64,000 bases of DNA from Comamonas testosteroni (GCF_030505195.1 NZ_CP129672.1:3754501-3818500); one strand, 5' to 3'. Positions 1 through 9,420 are shown, numbered from the stretch's first letter. Notes: a model not told the origin generated them from the sequence alone. Numbers and translations: made by a program.

Positions 1-563
<563 letters not shown>

Positions 564-588
564 TCAAACAGTGGGGGGAAACAAATAG

Positions 589-665
589 GACTTACGCACA
601 CAAGAGTGCAACAACGGCCTGCCTTCTGAGGCAGTCGCCCGGCCCGAGCCCGTTTTGCGTAAGTC
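589..665. repeat. Inverted repeat enclosing a small hairpin between panB and panC
   Basis: Perfect 10-bp arms GACTTACGCA (589-598) and TGCGTAAGTC (656-665) flank 57 bp. That interior holds a second hairpin, CTGCC/GGCAG, at 619-634. It fills most of the panB-panC gap. It could be an mRNA processing or attenuation structure, or a small mobile palindromic element; there is no T-run. Confidence 0.5.
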
Positions 666-688
666 GTGACAAAAACAAGGGCCCGGAC

Positions 689-1558
689 TCACCAGGCGTG
701 CAGCGCATTGTCGGGGAAGCTGCCATTTTTGACGGCTTGCACATAGGCTTCCATGGCACCCTTGACGCTGCCTGCATCGGCCATGAAGTTGTGCACGAAC
801 TTGGCCATCTTGCCCAGGTTCACGCCCAGCATGTCGTGCAGCACCAGAACCTGGCCGGCCGTGCCATTGCCCGCGCCAATGCCGATGGTGTGGCACAGCG
901 GCAGCTGCTCTGTCAGCTGGGCGGACAGGGCGGCGGGCACCATCTCCAGCACCAGCATGGCGGCCCCGGCGTCCTGCAACTCCAGCGCATGCTGGCGCAG
1001 CGTGGCTGCGGCCTGCTCGTCCTTGCCCTGGACGCGGTAGCCGCCCAGGGCATGCACGGTCTGCGGCGTCAGTCCCAGATGGGCGCAGACGGGCACGCCG
1101 CGATCGACGAGAAAGCGCACGGTGGGAGCGGTCCAGCCACCGCCTTCGAGCTTGACCATATGGGCGCCGGCCTGCATCAGCTCGCAGGCACTGCGCATGG
1201 CCTGCTCGGGACTTTCGGCATAGCTGCCGTAGGGCATGTCGGCAATCACCCAGGCCGTGGCCTGGGCGCGGTGCAGGCCGCGTGTGACGCTGGCCGTGTG
1301 ATAGGCCATATCCTGAAGTGTCACGCCCACGGTGCTGTGCAGGCCCTGGCAGACCATGCCCAGCGAGTCGCCGACCAGAATGCACTCCACACCGGCGGCA
1401 TCGGCCACGGCTGCAAAAGTGGCGTCATAGGCCGTGAGCATGGTGATTTTTTCACCGGCCGCGCGCATCTGGGCCAGGCGTGGCAGGCTGACGGGGCGGC
1501 GCTGGGGCTGGGGCGAAGAGGGGGGAATGGTGCCGTAAGGCGTACCGGTGGCGGTCAT
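689..1558 (-). CDS. panB: 3-methyl-2-oxobutanoate hydroxymethyltransferase (ketopantoate synthase)
   Basis: Transfers a hydroxymethyl group from 5,10-methylene-tetrahydrofolate to 2-oxoisovalerate, giving ketopantoate, the first committed pantothenate step. Seen: 289 residues, the normal family length, with [24 protein letters not shown] (Mg-binding Asp) and IADMPYGSY. The ATG at 1558 is preceded by AGGAG at good spacing. The frame stays open further upstream, but that extension has no family similarity and would overlap the promoter region of the divergent regulator. It is followed by panC on the same strand. Confidence 0.96.
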   Translation of the reverse strand: MTATGTPYGTIPPSSPQPQRRPVSLPRLAQMRAAGEKITMLTAYDATFAAVADAAGVECILVGDSLGMVCQGLHSTVGVTLQDMAYHTASVTRGLHRAQATAWVIADMPYGSYAESPEQAMRSACELMQAGAHMVKLEGGGWTAPTVRFLVDRGVPVCAHLGLTPQTVHALGGYRVQGKDEQAAATLRQHALELQDAGAAMLVLEMVPAALSAQLTEQLPLCHTIGIGAGNGTAGQVLVLHDMLGVNLGKMAKFVHNFMADAGSVKGAMEAYVQAVKNGSFPDNALHAW

Positions 1559-1759
1559 GAGCTGTCTCCTGATATGTCTATGGCCTGGCCCCGCAGAAAA
1601 GCCTGCAGGCAAATTTGCCCGCGAGTCTATGCGATGCTGCGCTGCAGCGCCACGTGAAAAAAGGGTATGGCTGCTGTCGGCCACCTTACTATGCTGTGTG
1701 GCCACGTACTGCACGGCCCTGCGTTCTGCGGCCTTTCATTTTTTTGTACAAGGTTGTTC

Positions 1760-2494
1760 ATGTCCATGGTCGAGCTCCAGCTGCCGTCGGTTTCTTCACC
1801 TGTTTCAGCCGTTGCCTGGCAGGGGCTGCGCAACGTGAGCTGGCTGGAGTCGCTGTCCGACGAGAGGCTGTCCGTGCTGGCGGGCCAATGTCTGTGGCAT
1901 CGGCTGGAAGCGGGGCAGGTGCTGCACGGAGCCTATACCGATGAGCGCATGTACATGCTGATCAACGGCCAGCTCAGTGTCGGCAGCTACAGCGCTGGCG
2001 GGCGGGCCATGATTCTGGGCTATCTGGAGCCCGGCTACTTTTTCGGTGCGTTCTCGCCCAAGCCTCCGGTCAGACATGTGACCGTACAGGTTCAGGCCAC
2101 GCATGAAAGCCTGGTGGCATCGCTCTCCAGTGCACAGCTCGAAGCATTGATCATGAGCGATGTGCTGGTCATGCGGGCCGTGGTCCAGCGGCTCAGCGAG
2201 CTGGCCGGGATATTGGCCCGGCGCGTGGTCAGTCTGGGAACCCTCACGGTGCGCGGCCGTCTGCATGCCCAGTTGCTGGAGCGCGCGGAGATGGCGGGAG
2301 TCGAGAACGACGAGGCGCTGCTTTCCCCGGCCCCGCGCCAGAACGACCTGGCCCTGATGCTGGGCACCAGCCGCGAAGAGGTCGCGCGAGAGATGTCGCG
2401 GCTCACGCGTCTGGGCCTGCTCAGGCGCGAGGGGCGCAATCTGCGTCTTTGCCGCGTCGATGGTCTGCGGCTGCTGCTTGAAGAAGCGCATTGA
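1760..2494 (+). CDS. Crp/Fnr-family transcription regulator
   Basis: The product has 244 residues: an N-terminal cyclic-nucleotide-binding-like beta barrel (about 20-130), a dimerisation helix (about 135-165) and a C-terminal winged helix. The recognition region reads RQNDLALMLGTSREEV (about 190-205), typical of Crp_C helix-turn-helix domains. No N-terminal cysteine cluster is seen, so it is not an oxygen-sensing FNR. The effector is unknown. AAGG precedes the ATG at 1760; a second ATG lies two codons later. It is divergent from panB and stands alone, so its targets cannot be inferred from neighbours. Confidence 0.85.
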   Translation: MSMVELQLPSVSSPVSAVAWQGLRNVSWLESLSDERLSVLAGQCLWHRLEAGQVLHGAYTDERMYMLINGQLSVGSYSAGGRAMILGYLEPGYFFGAFSPKPPVRHVTVQVQATHESLVASLSSAQLEALIMSDVLVMRAVVQRLSELAGILARRVVSLGTLTVRGRLHAQLLERAEMAGVENDEALLSPAPRQNDLALMLGTSREEVAREMSRLTRLGLLRREGRNLRLCRVDGLRLLLEEAH

Positions 2495-2624
2495 TTTTTT
2501 GTAATGTGAAATGATTTTTTGCGTGAGAAAACGCACAGACGGCCCGTGAGGCCGGGCGCATAGTTCAGTCGTGCAGCACGTGGCAGGTCTTCTTTCCGCT
2601 GCTGCGCCGTTGAAAGGATTGAAA

Positions 2625-2924
2625 ATGCGCTCCCTCACCCGTTTGTTGACCGCAGCTGTGCTGACCGCTAGCGCCGCGGTTGCCATGGCTCAAGACCTCC
2701 CCCAAAATTCCGTAACCTCCAGCAAAAGTCGTGCCGAAGTGATGGCCGACCTTGAGATGTACCAGCGTGCAGGTCTTGGCTATATGCCCACGCCTGCGGC
2801 TTATGTCGAAACAGAATTCAGCACCGAGTACCGCAAGGCTTATGCCGAATATCAGCGTCTGCTGGCCAGCTCCGCCTACACGGCTGCCGTAGCCAAGTAC
2901 CAGTCGCGACTGGGCGGCAAGTAA
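2625..2924 (+). CDS. Secreted DUF4148-type protein
   Basis: The 99-residue product has a clear signal peptide (about 1-21, hydrophobic core LLTAAVLTASAAVAMA, cleavage near AMAQ), so it is probably periplasmic. The mature part carries SRAEVMADLEMYQRAGL and a YxxAYAEYQRL segment, the pattern of DUF4148 proteins that are numerous in Burkholderiales and have no known function. AAAGGA lies before the ATG. It forms a single-gene unit ended by a strong terminator at 2972. Confidence 0.75.
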   Translation: MRSLTRLLTAAVLTASAAVAMAQDLPQNSVTSSKSRAEVMADLEMYQRAGLGYMPTPAAYVETEFSTEYRKAYAEYQRLLASSAYTAAVAKYQSRLGGK

Positions 2925-2971
2925 CGGAGTTCTCTCTTAGCTACCCGACAGAGGTAGCCCATTGGTGGATG

Positions 2972-3003
2972 CGCGCTGAGGGATTCCTTCAGCGCGTTTT
3001 TTT
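2972..3003 (+). terminator. Rho-independent terminator
   Basis: Perfect 8-bp stem CGCGCTGA / TCAGCGCG (2972-2979, 2989-2996), followed by seven T. It ends the DUF4148 gene. Confidence 0.92.
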
Positions 3004-3086
3004 ATGCCGGCAATGTCAGTCTGATGGATATGGCAAGTTTGATAGCATTCGGCGCATATCGATAGTGCGCTTGCAGGTGATCTGAC

Positions 3087-4265
3087 TTGAAAACCGTTCT
3101 TGATTTCACCGCTCCCTGGCAGGCGGGTGCTGCCCGTCTGCGGCATGGCTTTGGCGAGCCCGAGCGCATATTGCAAGCCGATGCTCCCGAGGATGTGCCG
3201 GCCGTGCTGGAGGCCGTGCAGCAGGCGGCCGAACAGGGCCTGTGGTGCGTGGGCTGGCTGGCCTACGAGGCGGCCGCAGCTTTTGACCGTGCCTATGCCC
3301 AGGCCGTGCATGCGGCGGCAGCAGGCCAGCCGCTGGCCTGGTTCGGCCTGCACCGGGCGCCGCTGGCTGCCTGCGGGCAGAACCCGCCCGTGGCTTCTGC
3401 GGCAATACATTGGCAGACGGCTCTGAGCCGCGAACAGTTCGATGCCCATGTGGCGCGCATTCATGCGGCCATTGCGGCGGGCGACTGCTATCAGATCAAT
3501 TACACGGCCCCTCTGTCTGCCGAGCTTGCGCTGACGCAAGACCCTGATTCTTCGGCACTGGCCCAGGCGCTGTTCGCAAGGCTGCAGCAGGCCCAGCCCG
3601 GAGGCTATGCGGCCTTGGTCGATTGCGGCGACATGCAGGTGCTGTCGCTGTCGCCGGAGCTGTTTTTCGACTGGGACGGCGAGCGGATTCTGACCCGCCC
3701 CATGAAGGGCACCGCGGCGCGCGGCAAGACCCCTGAAGCCGATGCACAGGCTGCGCAAGCCATGCGCGAATCGGCCAAGGAGCGGGCCGAGAACGTGATG
3801 ATCGTGGATTTGCTGCGCAACGATCTGTCACGCATAGCCGTGCCGCACAGCGTGCAAGTGCCGCAGCTGTTTCAGGTCCAGGCGCTGCCGGCCGTCTGGC
3901 AGATGACCTCGGATGTGGTGGCACGCACGCGCTCGGAGGTACGACTGGTGGATGTGTTCGGGGCGCTGTTTCCTTGCGGCTCGATTACCGGGGCGCCCAA
4001 GCGCCAGGCCATGCGCCTGATTCGTGAGCTGGAGCCCGAGCCGCGTGGCGTCTACTGCGGTGCGCTGGGCGTGGTGCGACCCGGGGCGGAGCCGGGCAGT
4101 ATTCACGCAACATTCAATGTCCCCATCCGCACCGTGGTGCTCAGGAACGGGCGCCTGAGCTGCGGCATAGGCAGCGGCATCACGGCCAGCGCCAATGCGG
4201 CCGACGAATGGATGGAATGGCAACACAAGCAGGCTTTTCTGAAGGTGCTTGAGCAAGGCGTTTGA
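3087..4265 (+). CDS. pabB: Aminodeoxychorismate synthase component I
   Basis: Makes 4-amino-4-deoxychorismate from chorismate and ammonia for folate synthesis. The 392-residue product carries the chorismate-binding enzyme signatures RPMKGTAARG, ENVMIVDLLRND and PCGSITGAPK. That is shorter than stand-alone PabB of enterics (about 450), as in the short betaproteobacterial type. The start is TTG at 3087 with AGGTGA just upstream; no better ATG precedes the conserved part. It overlaps or abuts the aminodeoxychorismate lyase gene, so the two are co-translated. The glutaminase partner PabA is not in the window. Confidence 0.92.
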   Translation: MKTVLDFTAPWQAGAARLRHGFGEPERILQADAPEDVPAVLEAVQQAAEQGLWCVGWLAYEAAAAFDRAYAQAVHAAAAGQPLAWFGLHRAPLAACGQNPPVASAAIHWQTALSREQFDAHVARIHAAIAAGDCYQINYTAPLSAELALTQDPDSSALAQALFARLQQAQPGGYAALVDCGDMQVLSLSPELFFDWDGERILTRPMKGTAARGKTPEADAQAAQAMRESAKERAENVMIVDLLRNDLSRIAVPHSVQVPQLFQVQALPAVWQMTSDVVARTRSEVRLVDVFGALFPCGSITGAPKRQAMRLIRELEPEPRGVYCGALGVVRPGAEPGSIHATFNVPIRTVVLRNGRLSCGIGSGITASANAADEWMEWQHKQAFLKVLEQGV

Positions 4266-4267
4266 GC

Positions 4268-4900
4268 ATGAACACGAATTTTGAAATCCTCGAAACCCTG
4301 GCACTCAAGGATGGCCGTTGGCAGAATTGGTCCTTGCACTGGGCTCGTTTGCAAATCACTGCGCAGCATTTCCGCTATCCCCTGATGCAGATGCCACTGC
4401 AGTGCGATATGGAGCGCATGGCCAGACAGACTCATGCCATGGGCGACTGGCGCGTGCGGCTGGCGCTTTCGGTCACCGGTGAAGTGCAGATCACGGCCGA
4501 GCCCTTGCCGCCCAGTGTCCAGCCTGTCTCGCTGCAGCTGGCGCATCAACCCATTGCAAACGCGGTGGCGCATAGCGATGTGGTACGTTTCAAAACCTCG
4601 GTACGTCAGCATTACGACGCTTTCAAGCCCCAGAGCGCCGGCATTTTCGATATCGTGCTTTTCAACGAGGACGGGCAGATCACCGAAGGCACGCGCGGCA
4701 ATATTGCCGTGCAGCTGGATGGGCGTTGGGTCACCCCGCCGCTGCAATGCGGGCTGCTGCCTGGCGTGGGGCGGGCGCTGGCCCTGTCCCAGGGCAGGCT
4801 GACAGAGCAGGTGGTGACGTTGCAAGAGGCAAACCATGCCAGCGGCTGGGCCTTTATCAATAGCCTGCGTGGCTGGCTGGATGCTCGTTTGATCGCCTAG
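4268..4900 (+). CDS. pabC: Class IV aminotransferase fold, aminodeoxychorismate lyase
   Basis: Converts aminodeoxychorismate to 4-aminobenzoate and pyruvate; cytoplasmic and PLP-dependent. The 210-residue product has the PLP lysine in VRFKTSVRQ (about residue 103). It also has the C-terminal pattern EDGQITEGTRGNI and a GLLPGVGRAL segment typical of the fold-type IV family. The ATG at 4268 follows the pabB stop by 2 nt; an upstream TTG at 4262 is possible. In many relatives PabB and PabC are fused, and here they are separate but tightly coupled. Confidence 0.86.
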   Translation: MNTNFEILETLALKDGRWQNWSLHWARLQITAQHFRYPLMQMPLQCDMERMARQTHAMGDWRVRLALSVTGEVQITAEPLPPSVQPVSLQLAHQPIANAVAHSDVVRFKTSVRQHYDAFKPQSAGIFDIVLFNEDGQITEGTRGNIAVQLDGRWVTPPLQCGLLPGVGRALALSQGRLTEQVVTLQEANHASGWAFINSLRGWLDARLIA

Positions 4901-4949
4901 GCCTGGTTTGTTATCGTGCGGATGTTAGCAACCTGGAGGAGTCTGAGCC

Positions 4950-5522
4950 ATGGATGACGACGACTTTGATGCCCTGTATCTGGATCTGATGAAGGAGTTC
5001 CTGGCCACTGCCACGCCCCTTCAGTGGCTGGCGGTGGTCACCACCATGAACTACGACAACGGCAGCGCGCTGCCCGACTGGATCAGCAAGCATCCCAAGC
5101 TGGAGCCGGCCGTTGCCAAGGCCTTGTACTGGTATCAGCAGCCGGGCTACTTCCAGCACTATGCTTCGCAGGACAAGGTGCCCAGCATCAACCGCTCAGG
5201 CTGGGCCCGTGTGCAGGCGCTGAGCCAGCGCTTTGAACAGGGCAATCTTGCACCCGCCACCATTGGCTGGGATCCGGCCAACGATCTGGCCTCGCCCACG
5301 GGCAATGAAAAGCACCCTGGCTATGACTGGACCAGCGAAGCCGTCAAGGGTGATGAAGCCAAATGGCAGATTCCGGCCATCATGCTGCAGGCCGTGCCCG
5401 GCGAGCAACCCGATATCTACGCCTATGTCGACGAGCATGGCTGGGAAGACGGCATGCCGCCCCATGTCCAGGAAGAGCTCAATGCGGCCATGGATGGCGA
5501 TGAAGTCGAGGATGAGGACTGA
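4950..5522 (+). CDS. Conserved hypothetical protein, DUF4274-like
   Basis: The product is soluble and acidic, 190 residues long. Residues about 18-60 (TPLQWLAVVTTMNYDNGSAL, then PDWISKHPKLEPAVAKALYW) match the general pattern of the DUF4274 domain (a W..NYD.G...W I..HP...A..LYW layout). The C-terminus is very acidic (DEVEDED). No catalytic motif is visible. GGAGG lies 6 nt or so before the ATG. It lies 49 bp downstream of pabC and may be co-transcribed with it. Function unknown. Confidence 0.7.
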   Translation: MDDDDFDALYLDLMKEFLATATPLQWLAVVTTMNYDNGSALPDWISKHPKLEPAVAKALYWYQQPGYFQHYASQDKVPSINRSGWARVQALSQRFEQGNLAPATIGWDPANDLASPTGNEKHPGYDWTSEAVKGDEAKWQIPAIMLQAVPGEQPDIYAYVDEHGWEDGMPPHVQEELNAAMDGDEVEDED

Positions 5523-5571
5523 GACCCAGAGCCTGCGTGCGATGGCCTGGCCACGGTTGTAGCTCAGGGCA

Positions 5572-5587
5572 TGCAAGCATGCTTGCA
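5572..5587. promoter_or_regulatory. 16-bp perfect palindrome upstream of the YiaA-like gene
   Basis: TGCAAGCATGCTTGCA is fully self-complementary. It sits 130 bp before the YiaA-type gene and 50 bp after the DUF4274-like stop. It could be a dimeric-regulator operator or a weak hairpin; no T-run follows. Confidence 0.35.
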
Positions 5588-5717
5588 GCCCAAGGCCAGC
5601 GCCTGCTGAGGAAAAACAGCTCTTTGGGTATCTTCTGGCGATACCATGTAAAGAAACTCTTGGCTTGAGCGAACGGATTTTCTACTATCCGTTCACCACA
5701 ACTTCTGAGACCCGCTC

Positions 5718-6236
5718 ATGAACTCGCAAGCCATCACCAGCCACAAGCCTTCCTCCGCCTTTGTCGGCGCATCCTGGGCCGCCTTGCTGCTGGGCATCGC
5801 CGCCTTCCTGGTCGGGCTGTGGAATGCCGTCATGCAGCTCAACGAAAAAGGCTTTTACTTTGCCGTGCTGGTGCTGGGCCTGTACTCGGCCATCTCGCTG
5901 CAGAAAACCGTTCGCGACAAGCTCGAAGGCGTTGCCGTGACCGGCATTTACTACGGCATCAGCTGGGTGGCGCTGATCATCGCGGTGCTGCTTCTGGGCG
6001 CAGGTCTCTTCAACGCCACGTTGCAGCTCAGCGAAAAAGGTTTCTATGCCATGGCTTTTGCACTGGCTCTGTTTGGTGCGATTGCCGTGCAGAAAAACAC
6101 CCGCGACAGCCTGAGCGCCGACGATGGAGCCGCAGAGCGCAAGCGCAGCAAGAGCGAGCGCAGCGGCCCTGCTCTGGTGATGACCGATCCCGCCAAGGCT
6201 GCCGATGTGCCCGAGCAGGTGGCCAACAACCGCTGA
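5718..6236 (+). CDS. YiaA/YiaB-family inner membrane protein
   Basis: The 172-residue product has two tandem copies of a two-helix module. [19 protein letters not shown]...LNEKGFY (about 15-60) is echoed by [19 protein letters not shown]...LSEKGFY (about 75-120), giving four membrane segments and a basic/acidic C-terminal tail. The repeated W..LL...A and EKGFY pattern is that of the YiaA/B domain. No function is established for the family. It is a single gene, followed by a hairpin shared with the convergent DTW gene. Confidence 0.85.
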   Translation: MNSQAITSHKPSSAFVGASWAALLLGIAAFLVGLWNAVMQLNEKGFYFAVLVLGLYSAISLQKTVRDKLEGVAVTGIYYGISWVALIIAVLLLGAGLFNATLQLSEKGFYAMAFALALFGAIAVQKNTRDSLSADDGAAERKRSKSERSGPALVMTDPAKAADVPEQVANNR

Positions 6237-6262
6237 GCCGGGAAGCCGTTTGACGGCTGAAC

Positions 6263-6289
6263 ATCAGGCGCTCCTTTGGGGCGCCTGAT
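6263..6289. terminator. Bidirectional-looking hairpin between convergent genes
   Basis: ATCAGGCGC (6263-6271) and GCGCCTGAT (6281-6289) form a perfect 9-bp stem with a 9-nt loop. The hairpin encodes the last codons and stop of the minus-strand DTW gene while sitting downstream of the plus-strand YiaA-like gene. The T-run is weak. Confidence 0.6.
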
Positions 6290-6971
6290 TGCGTTGGCGC
6301 AGTTGCAGTTGCTGCGCCACAAACTGCATGAAGACTTCATGCAGTGCTGCATTGGCTGCCCCATCTGCGCTCCAGTTGTGCAGCTGTGCCAGGGCCTGGG
6401 CTGCGGCCTCGAAGCTGGAGAGCTGCCCTGGCAGATGTGCCTTGCGGATGGCGTAGCCGGAGTCCTCCACATTTTGGAGGGGCAGGCGCGGCAGGGCTTG
6501 CAGTGCAGGGTTGAGATAGAGCATCTTGCGGCTTTTGCGCCAGGTGCCGTCGATGACCACCAGCCGAAGTCGCTCTGGCGGCTGCGGCCAGGGCAAAGGC
6601 AGGGGACTGGCGGCAGCCAGCCCCAAGGCTGCATCCTGCTCTGCGGTATCGGGGTAGAGCAGCAGGCTGTGGCGTGGCGCACTATCGGCATCAGTATCGG
6701 CATCTGCATCTGCATCTGCCCGGCTGGCCCATCTTCCATGCAAAGCCGCTTCCAGCTCGGCGGCATCGAATTCCTCGCCCACCATGACCCGGCTATGCGG
6801 CAGGCACAGATGCAGCAAATGCCCCGTGCCCTTGGCTTCGTGCACCTCCATGGGATGCATGAGGATCAGCACTTCGACCTGATGCGCGACCGCCTGGGCC
6901 AGCGCGCAGACGCAGGTGCGCAGTGCCCGGTGACAGTGGGGGCAGCGGGGGCGAGGGTCAGGTCTGCTCAT
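6264..6971 (-). CDS. DTW-domain protein, tRNA-uridine aminocarboxypropyltransferase family
   Basis: The family (E. coli TapT/YfiP type) adds the acp group of SAM to a tRNA uridine. The 235-residue product has an N-terminal zinc-ribbon-like CPHCHRALRTCVCA, then MHPMEVHEAKGTG and the signature VIDGTWRKSRKML (DGTW in place of DTW). The SSFEAAAQAL helix lies near the end. An Asp-Ala run around residue 95 comes from a GCATCT-type microsatellite at about 6688-6719 that interrupts the domain without shifting frame. It is convergent with the YiaA-like gene. Confidence 0.85.
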   Translation of the reverse strand: MSRPDPRPRCPHCHRALRTCVCALAQAVAHQVEVLILMHPMEVHEAKGTGHLLHLCLPHSRVMVGEEFDAAELEAALHGRWASRADADADADTDADSAPRHSLLLYPDTAEQDAALGLAAASPLPLPWPQPPERLRLVVIDGTWRKSRKMLYLNPALQALPRLPLQNVEDSGYAIRKAHLPGQLSSFEAAAQALAQLHNWSADGAANAALHEVFMQFVAQQLQLRQRNQAPQRSA

Positions 6972-7044
6972 GATTCAGGAGCTGCTTGCTCTTTCGAGGT
7001 AAGGGATTGATGCGATTTTTATCTCAGACCAAGCTCCCTGAAAC

Positions 7045-7074
7045 AAAAACGCCCGCAAGCATGGGCTGCGGGCG
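7045..7074 (-). terminator. Rho-independent terminator of panD-CHMI unit
   Basis: On the minus strand an 8-bp stem CGCCCGCA / TGCGGGCG (7067-7074, 7050-7057) is followed by five T. It lies 24 bp after the stop of the isomerase gene. Confidence 0.85.
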
Positions 7075-7097
7075 CTGTTGCAGCAGTCGTGAAGGAC

Positions 7098-7463
7098 TTA
7101 GAGGCGACCCTTGAAGTAGGTGGCCTTGTCCATATCGGATACGTCCACGCTCAGCTGCACCATCACATCGGCTGGCTGGGGCACCAGGCGGCGCAGGACT
7201 TCGGCAATGCCGTCCGACATCTGCTTCTTGGCCTCGGTGCTGCGGCCTGCCATCAGCTGCAGGTGCACATGGACAAAGCCACGGTTATCGGGTTGGGTGC
7301 CGATATAGACATGGTCCATGTTCAGGCGGGCAATGCGGGCCTTCACATCGGCTTCATCGAGAACGGTGGGGTGGGAGCAGACCACGGCGTTGATGTCGCG
7401 CATCAGTGCGCGCTCGTTCAGGCCGGTCAGGTTGTCGGTGTATTCAATATGCAGATGAGGCAT
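7098..7463 (-). CDS. 5-carboxymethyl-2-hydroxymuconate isomerase-like tautomerase
   Basis: The 121-residue product starts MPHLHIEYTDNL: Pro2 is the catalytic base of the tautomerase superfamily, and the whole length matches CHMI (HpaF-type) proteins. Canonical CHMI acts in homoprotocatechuate degradation, but no hpa genes are nearby. Its only neighbour is panD, 38 bp upstream on the same strand. The physiological substrate is therefore open, and I call the family rather than the pathway. Confidence 0.8.
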   Translation of the reverse strand: MPHLHIEYTDNLTGLNERALMRDINAVVCSHPTVLDEADVKARIARLNMDHVYIGTQPDNRGFVHVHLQLMAGRSTEAKKQMSDGIAEVLRRLVPQPADVMVQLSVDVSDMDKATYFKGRL

Positions 7464-7501
7464 GGAGTTCTCTCACTCGGTGTTGGAGTCAAAAGCCGTT
7501 T

Positions 7502-7882
7502 TTACAGCATCTGGGTGGGTACTTTGTGGCGCAATTCGACCTGTTTGTTGCTGTCGTCCACAAAGACCAGCTGCGGCTGGTGCTCGGCCACATCGCTTTC
7601 ATGAACCTGGGCGAAGGCGGCAATGATGAGCAGATCGCCCACGCTGGCCCGGCGGGCGGCCGAGCCGTTGACGGAAATCATGCCCGAGCCGCGCTCGCCC
7701 TTGATGGCGTAGGTCACAAAGCGCTCGCCGTTGTCGATATTCCAGATATGGACCTGTTCGTTCTCAGCAATGTTGGCGGCATCCAGCAGATCCTCGTCGA
7801 TGGCGCAGGAGCCTTCGTAGTGCAGCTCGCATTGCGTGGTCTTGACGCGGTGGATCTTGGATTTGAGCAGGGTGCGGAACAT
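7502..7882 (-). CDS. panD: Aspartate 1-decarboxylase proenzyme
   Basis: Makes beta-alanine from aspartate for pantothenate synthesis. The 126-residue product has the self-cleavage site HYEGSCAID (Gly24-Ser25), which generates the pyruvoyl group. It also has [11 protein letters not shown] and the conserved [12 protein letters not shown] core, and matches the normal family length. The start at 7882 fits the family N-terminus ([14 protein letters not shown]) and is preceded by AGAGA. It is the upstream gene of a two-gene unit with the tautomerase. Confidence 0.95.
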   Translation of the reverse strand: MFRTLLKSKIHRVKTTQCELHYEGSCAIDEDLLDAANIAENEQVHIWNIDNGERFVTYAIKGERGSGMISVNGSAARRASVGDLLIIAAFAQVHESDVAEHQPQLVFVDDSNKQVELRHKVPTQML

Positions 7883-8229
7883 GATTGTCTCTCTGGGGCG
7901 CTTTGCGCGTTGCTGGAATGGGGCAGGCCTGTGCTTGCGAAAAATCACACAAGTCTAAATGCGATCGGTAAAACCCATGTAGTTCATTGAGGGCATTGAC
8001 AGGGAAATGCGGCACCCGCGCATTCTCGATGTCGATAGTTCTGCCAGTCGCTGCTGTAGGACGATGTGACGATCGTCGTGGTGATAGTTGTTTTGTTGCA
8101 AATTTAAGGGTTGTAACTAATGTTTCATTTTCACTTTGTCTAATGACTTCAGTCCCAGACGGGGCCCGTCCAAGGCAGGCCGTAGCCGTACTGCATGGGC
8201 TTTCTCATTTCTACAAACAAGTGAACAGC
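7883..8229. promoter_or_regulatory. Divergent intergenic region between panD and the porin gene
   Basis: These 347 bp without a gene must hold both promoters. The stretch is more AT-rich than its surroundings around 8085-8150. It contains a short dyad GACGGG-G-CCCGTC (8158-8170) and a GACGAT...ATCGTC dyad near 8060-8077. No known operator was recognised. Confidence 0.4.
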
Positions 8230-9258
8230 ATGAAACGAACTCTTCTCGCCCTTGCCGCCCTGACCGTCTCCGCCGGTGCCCTGGCTCAATCCAGCGTTAC
8301 CGTCTTTGGCGTGGCCGACGTGTCGGTGGCCCACATCTCCACGACCGGCAAAAGCGTCTCCGGTCTGGCCAACGGCGGCAACTCCAGCAGCCGTCTGGGC
8401 TTTCGCGGCGTGGAAGATCTGGGCGGCGGCCTGAAGGCAGATTTCTGGCTGGAGGGCAGCCTGAGCGTGGACGACGGCACGGCTTCCGGCTTCAAGTTCG
8501 ATCGCCGCTCTACCGTCAGCCTGCTGGGCAACTTTGGTGAAGTGCGCCTGGGTCGCGACAAGACCCCTGCCTACCAGAACCTGGAGACCTTCCACGCCTT
8601 TGGTGATACCGGCATGGGCGCCATCAACGGCCATAACCTGATCAGCGGCTCGGCTGCAGGCACCTCCGAAGGCTCCAACCCCAAGCGCAACTCCAACGCC
8701 ATCAGCTATCTGCTGCCCCAGCTGGGTGGCGTCTACGGTCAGCTGACCCACAGCTTTGGCGAGCAGACCGACGACCACAGCCTGGCCAGCTCCACCGGCC
8801 TGCGTCTGGGCTATGCCAACGGTCCCCTGAACATTGCTGCGGCCTACGGCATCGCACGCGGCGGCACGGCTGCCGCTGGCGTGGACTACAAGACCATGAA
8901 TCTGGGTGCTTCCTACAACTTCGGCGTTGTCACTCCCATGCTGCTGATCGCGTCCGACCGCGGCAACGGCAAGCGTGTCGATCTGTACAGCCTGGGCGTG
9001 AAGATGCCTCTGGGTGCCGGCGAACTGCGTGCTGCCTACACCTGGTACAAGGACAAGAAGCAAAGCGATGCGGACTCCCAGCGTCTGGCACTGGGCTATG
9101 GCTACAAGCTGTCCAAGCGCACTGAAATCTATGCAGCCGTGGCACGCATGAGCAACGACGACAAGGCTTCCCGCAAGCTGGGTTCGTCGCTGAGCCCTAC
9201 ACCCGCTGTGGGCAAGAGCCTGACGGGTTACGAAATCGGCCTGCGCCACAATTTCTAA
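8230..9258 (+). CDS. Gram-negative porin (general diffusion trimer type)
   Basis: The 342-residue product has a signal peptide (MKRTLLALAALTVSAGALA, cleaved before QSSVTVFG). A typical betaproteobacterial porin barrel follows: the GVADVSV first strand, SRLGFRGVEDLGGGLKADFW, RRSTVSLLGNFGEVRLGRD (constriction loop region) and a C-terminal YEIGLRHNF ending in Phe for BAM recognition. It is an outer membrane protein, probably abundant. It is a single-gene unit with a strong terminator. Substrate preference cannot be read from the sequence. Confidence 0.93.
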   Translation: MKRTLLALAALTVSAGALAQSSVTVFGVADVSVAHISTTGKSVSGLANGGNSSSRLGFRGVEDLGGGLKADFWLEGSLSVDDGTASGFKFDRRSTVSLLGNFGEVRLGRDKTPAYQNLETFHAFGDTGMGAINGHNLISGSAAGTSEGSNPKRNSNAISYLLPQLGGVYGQLTHSFGEQTDDHSLASSTGLRLGYANGPLNIAAAYGIARGGTAAAGVDYKTMNLGASYNFGVVTPMLLIASDRGNGKRVDLYSLGVKMPLGAGELRAAYTWYKDKKQSDADSQRLALGYGYKLSKRTEIYAAVARMSNDDKASRKLGSSLSPTPAVGKSLTGYEIGLRHNF

Positions 9259-9359
9259 GAGCATGGGCAGCAAAGAGCTGCGGTGGCTGCTCTCTGCTGC
9301 CTGATGATCTTGCCGAGTTAGGCCTCCTGGTGGGGAAGCCGTCTGACTCTCAGCAAGCT

Positions 9360-9385
9360 GGCCCCGCAATAGCGGGGCCTTTTTT
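9360..9385 (+). terminator. Rho-independent terminator of the porin gene
   Basis: Perfect 8-bp GGCCCCGC / GCGGGGCC stem with an AATA loop and six T. Confidence 0.93.
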
Positions 9386-9420
9386 GTGGGTTGGGTTTGG
9401 GGCTTGTGCGGTGGCTGTCT

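Noticed and set aside
6688..6719. GCATCT-type microsatellite in the DTW gene as a phase-variation switch
   Set aside because: The unit is a multiple of 3, so length changes keep frame and would not switch expression off.
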